Positions 6,670 through 8,955 of a stretch of DNA of 8,955 bases are shown here, piece by piece. A program made the translations under genes and the position numbers. The DNA comes from Candidatus Sediminicultor secundus (lineage in GTDB: Bacteria > Atribacterota > JS1 > SB-45 > 34-128), in the NCBI GenBank assembly GCA_002849045.2, contig NCRO01000314.1:1-8955 (forward strand). Direction: 5' to 3'. The notes beneath the pieces were generated by a model that ran no database searches, was not told the origin of the DNA, and was given only the letters and a program-made list of their open reading frames with translations. The number at the start of each line of letters is the position of its first letter. Within the stretch, counting starts at the first letter, position 1.

Positions 6670-6698
6670 TAGTCGTTAGTGAAATAGTGAATAGTAAA
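6670..6698. repeat. TAGTNNN heptads after mreB
   Basis: TAGTCGT, TAGTGAAA (8 bases), TAGTGAA, TAGTAAA, beginning one base after the mreB stop codon. Bases 6670-6688 pair with 6921-6938 with only one bulged G. Confidence 0.75.
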
Positions 6699-6726
6699 GA
6701 AGAAAGAAAAAAAGTCAGAATGAAAT

Positions 6727-6754
6727 CGTATGGCGTATCGCGTATCGTGTGAAG
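6727..6754. repeat. CGTATCG heptads
   Basis: CGTATGG, CGTATCG, CGTATCG, TGTGAAG in 7-bp register, following a purine-rich GAAGAAAG...CAGAATGAAAT module (6699-6726). The same order occurs after mtnA (3692-3721, then about 3729-3742). Confidence 0.65.
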
Positions 6755-6810
6755 AAAACCAGAATTCGAAACTCAAAACTTTTTCATTCAAAATATTGCT
6801 TTTAATGCAG

Positions 6811-6874
6811 GGGTCGGATTTATCCGACTCGGAGTATTCCGGTAATTTTTTAAACGGACTCAATGCATCGAGTC
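6811..6874. repeat. REP-like palindromes upstream of the S55 gene
   Basis: GTCGGAT/ATCCGAC (6813-6819 with 6822-6828, extended outward by a G-T and a G-C pair), CGGA/TCCG (6830-6833 with 6838-6841) and GACTC/GAGTC around ATGCAT (6857-6874). The first resembles the GGG-T-CGGAT palindrome at 3838-3856. Confidence 0.65.
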
Positions 6875-6883
6875 TATTTAATT

Positions 6884-6903
6884 CAACACGGTTCGCCGTG
6901 TTG
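6884..6903. repeat. Perfect 8-bp hairpin with TTCG loop
   Basis: CAACACGG (6884-6891), loop TTCG, CCGTGTTG (6896-6903): a very stable RNA hairpin 54 bases before the start of the S55 gene. The following bases (TTACTAAAT) are not a proper T run, so a terminator is possible but weak. A 5'-leader structure or REP-like element fits at least as well. Confidence 0.7.
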
Positions 6904-6905
6904 TT

Positions 6906-6941
6906 ACTAAATACTAACGAACTATTTACTAACGACTAAAT
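6906..6941. repeat. ACTAACG heptads before the S55 gene
   Basis: ACTAAAT, ACTAACG, AACTATTT (8 bases), ACTAACG, ACTAAAT. It ends just before the AAGAAGGAG ribosome binding site (6945-6953, 4 nt before ATG 6958). This copy has ACTATTT where the copies at 984-1009 and 5605-5630 have ACTATTC. Confidence 0.75.
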
Positions 6942-6957
6942 ATGAAGAAGGAGAAAG

Positions 6958-8781
6958 ATGGAGATAAAATTAAATAAAAATATTTGTATAAAAATTATAT
7001 TTATTTTATTAATTTTATTTAGTACGGGGATAAATTTAGCCTTTAGCCAGACTATTTTTATGCCAGTTTCAGAGATAAGTCCGGGGATGAAAGGGATAGG
7101 AAAAACCGTTTTTCACGGAACGCAGATAGAGACTTTTCAGGTGGATATCATTGATATAGTTAAAGGCGAAGGCGGAATTAGTCATTTTATATTAGCCAAT
7201 TTAAGTGGAGATAAGATTAAAGAGGGTGGCGGTATTTCAGAAGGGATGAGTGGCAGCCCGGTCTATATAGATGATAGATTGATTGGAGCTGTATCTTATG
7301 CCTGGGAAATGAGTGAACATAATCTCTTCCTTGTAACCCCCATTCAGGAGATGTTAGAAATATTCAACCTCCCCTATAATAACAGTCAGACTATATTGAA
7401 AGAATATAAGATTAATAATTCTTTATGTTTTACGGGGGAAAAAGCAAACAAGATAATAGTGAAAAATTCTGTGAAAAATAATAATTTTTCAGAATTAGCA
7501 TACCGAGAGGAAATTATCTTTTACCCCGTAGTTTCACCGATTATTATAAACGGCATTAAAGGTAGAACTTTAGAGAGATTAAGCAGTTCTCTAAAAAAAT
7601 TTAATCTTATGCCTATTCAGGGAATCGAGTTTAGCAAAAATATTGATATAAACTTTCAAGAGGTGGGAGAAAGACCTTCCAATAAAATAGAAGCCGGTTC
7701 TGCCATAGGAATACAATTGACTCGGGGAGATGTCAATATTACTTTTATCGCAACAGTAACTTATCGAGAAGGGGATAAGGTCCTGGCTTTAGGGCACCCC
7801 TTTTTGAAAAAAGGTGAAGTTTCATTTCTTCTTTCTGAAGTATATATCTATCATAGTTTGCCTAATATGGTTATGCCCTTTAAATTAGGTGCTCCTTTAA
7901 ATTTAGTAGGGAAGATTGTCCAGGATAGAGAGGCAGGCATATTGGCAATACTGAATTCTTACCCTCGAATTATTCCGCTTAAAATACAGGTAACGGATAT
8001 TAATACAGAACTATCTTACCAAACAGGAGTCCAAATAATAAATGATTATGATCTGTTAGAGCCTCTGGTTTCTAATATAACCGTGCAGGCCATAGATAAT
8101 GCTCTGGATAGGATTGGAGCAGGAACTGCTCAGATAGATATAGAGATAAGAGGGAAGAAAAAGGGGCAAGAACTTTTCCGGAAGAACATGTACTACAGTT
8201 CAGATGATATAGCTATTCAGGTTATCACTGAGATGCCTGAGATTATTGATTTAATTGTAAACAATTATTTTGAGATGGTAAATTTGACCGAGATAAATAT
8301 CGATATTAAAATAGATAATAAAAAGAAAACTGGTAAGATAGAAGAAATCGTATTAGAAGATTCCTCGATTAGGCCGGGAGATTACCTTGAAGCAAAAATT
8401 AAAATTAGACCTTTTCGGGAAGAGTTGATCGAAAAGACGATGACTATTCAGATTCCCTCCGATACACCTCCAGGCGAAGCTTTATTAATGGTAAACGGAG
8501 GAGGAGAGTTAGATAATCAGCAAGAAGAGTTTGTTGATAGCGGTAAACAGGATTACGAAAGTTTGGAAGAGATCCTTAAGGATATTTCTGATAGGCCAAG
8601 AGGTAATCAAATTATTGGAGAAGTAATAATATATTCAGATGAATTAACCTCTGAGGAAGAGACCTCCGAGGATGGCCCAAAGAAAAAGGAAGAAGAAGAG
8701 AACTTGCTAATTTCTAAGATCGAAACAGATATGGTTATAGAGGGATATTTGGAGGCAACTTTTACAATATTAGAAGATTAA
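6958..8781 (+). CDS. Secreted SpoIVB-like (S55) peptidase-domain protein
   Basis: A 607-residue exported protein: lysine-rich N-terminus, hydrophobic core (about 11-29) and a possible signal cleavage near AFSQ (28-31). The S55 domain follows: VSEISPGMKGIGKTVFHG (37-54), the serine motif GISEGMSGSPVYIDDRLIGAVSYAW (92-116; Ser98 aligns with the nucleophile of GxSGxP), and the histidine motif KVLALGHPFLKKGEVSF (274-290, His280). Serine precedes histidine, unlike sporulation SpoIVB, where His236 comes before Ser378; I recall this order from non-sporulating bacteria annotated as 'SpoIVB peptidase S55 domain'. The rest (about 340-560) looks like beta-rich extracellular domain. It is followed by an acidic/lysine linker (564-582, rich in E and K) and a short tail. 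No PDZ domain is obvious. ATG 6958 has AAGAAGGAG upstream. Substrate is unknown; autoprocessing or an envelope role are inferences. Confidence 0.85.
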   Translation: MEIKLNKNICIKIIFILLILFSTGINLAFSQTIFMPVSEISPGMKGIGKTVFHGTQIETFQVDIIDIVKGEGGISHFILANLSGDKIKEGGGISEGMSGSPVYIDDRLIGAVSYAWEMSEHNLFLVTPIQEMLEIFNLPYNNSQTILKEYKINNSLCFTGEKANKIIVKNSVKNNNFSELAYREEIIFYPVVSPIIINGIKGRTLERLSSSLKKFNLMPIQGIEFSKNIDINFQEVGERPSNKIEAGSAIGIQLTRGDVNITFIATVTYREGDKVLALGHPFLKKGEVSFLLSEVYIYHSLPNMVMPFKLGAPLNLVGKIVQDREAGILAILNSYPRIIPLKIQVTDINTELSYQTGVQIINDYDLLEPLVSNITVQAIDNALDRIGAGTAQIDIEIRGKKKGQELFRKNMYYSSDDIAIQVITEMPEIIDLIVNNYFEMVNLTEINIDIKIDNKKKTGKIEEIVLEDSSIRPGDYLEAKIKIRPFREELIEKTMTIQIPSDTPPGEALLMVNGGGELDNQQEEFVDSGKQDYESLEEILKDISDRPRGNQIIGEVIIYSDELTSEEETSEDGPKKKEEEENLLISKIETDMVIEGYLEATFTILED

Positions 8782-8798
8782 CCAATTGTTCAATTAAT

Positions 8799-8833
8799 TA
8801 GTATGTAGTATTTAGCATTTAGTATATAGTGAA
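8799..8833. repeat. TAGTATT heptads after the S55 gene
   Basis: TAGTATG, TAGTATT, TAGCATT, TAGTATA, TAGTGAA in exact 7-bp register, followed by the purine-rich module GAAGAGGAAGAGACAGAATT. This is the same order as in the earlier spacers. Confidence 0.75.
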
Positions 8834-8860
8834 GAGGAAGAGACAGAATTCAAAATAAAT

Positions 8861-8881
8861 TCGTATCTCGTAAGTCGAATA
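8861..8881. repeat. TCGTATC heptads near the right edge
   Basis: TCGTATC, TCGTAAG, TCGAATA. It repeats the family seen at 812-846. The remaining bases to the window end hold no recognisable gene. Confidence 0.55.
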
Positions 8882-8955
8882 GTATTATAGATCATAGTAG
8901 GAGAATCAGTTAAAATATACCAATTATTAATTCCCTATCCCCACCTAGAGAAAGG

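Noticed and set aside
3955..6863. Minus-strand open frames (3955-4206, 4423-4638, 5219-5464, 6095-6502, 6669-6863)
   Set aside because: They are antisense to murA and mreB or lie over repeat spacers, with low-complexity translations and no recognisable domain.
6884..6915. Intrinsic terminator after mreB
   Set aside because: The hairpin is strong but is followed by TTACTAAAT rather than a T run; kept as a hairpin repeat only.
6730..6939. Plus-strand 69-codon frame in the mreB-S55 spacer
   Set aside because: It is made of CGTAT heptads, palindromes and ACTAACG heptads, has no ribosome binding site, and the protein resembles nothing I know.
8947..8955. AGAGAAAGG as a ribosome binding site for a gene past the right edge
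   Set aside because: It is plausible, but the start codon and coding sequence are outside the window, so it cannot be supported.

Overview
The window is AT-rich bacterial DNA. Every recognisable gene is on the + strand and is a housekeeping or envelope gene. Gene neighbours recall Firmicutes order: xerD near a purine nucleoside phosphorylase, and murA near an mreB/mbl gene. No sporulation gene is present. The spacers, built from short degenerate words, suggest an uncultured lineage. My guess, from general impression only, is an Atribacterota-like or neighbouring candidate phylum.

Layout: (1) 1-809, a XerC/XerD-type tyrosine recombinase missing its N-terminal start at the window edge. (2) 1050-1874, a trimeric-type purine nucleoside phosphorylase whose base and 5' pocket residues look partly like methylthioadenosine phosphorylase. 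(3) 1858-2325, a COG2426 small membrane protein overlapping the end of gene 2. (4) 2632-3662, a full-length mtnA (methylthioribose-1-phosphate isomerase) broken by one frameshift in a T run near 2909-2913. (5) 3989-5251, murA. (6) 5652-6668, an MreB/Mbl actin homologue. (7) 6958-8781, a secreted or envelope-anchored S55 (SpoIVB-like) peptidase-domain protein.

The genes form two themes. The phosphorylase and MtnA could act in sequence: nucleoside phosphorolysis gives a 1-phosphate sugar, which MtnA isomerises. MurA makes a peptidoglycan precursor and MreB organises wall synthesis in rods.

The most unusual content is between the genes. Apart from the overlapping pair, every gene is separated by a 240-400 bp spacer made of degenerate tandem repeats with a strict 7-bp period (TAGTNNN, TCGTATC, TTACAAG, ACTAACG families), one 89-bp array with an 8-bp period, purine-rich GAAGAA...CAGAAT modules, and short REP-like palindromes. 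TAGTCGT heptads tend to sit at the stop codon and complementary ACTAACGACTA heptads just before the next ribosome binding site, so most spacers are bracketed by inverted arms. Two spacers (3663-3988 and 6669-6957) share the same order of modules. I see no tRNA, rRNA, CRISPR, insertion sequence or convincing intrinsic terminator.
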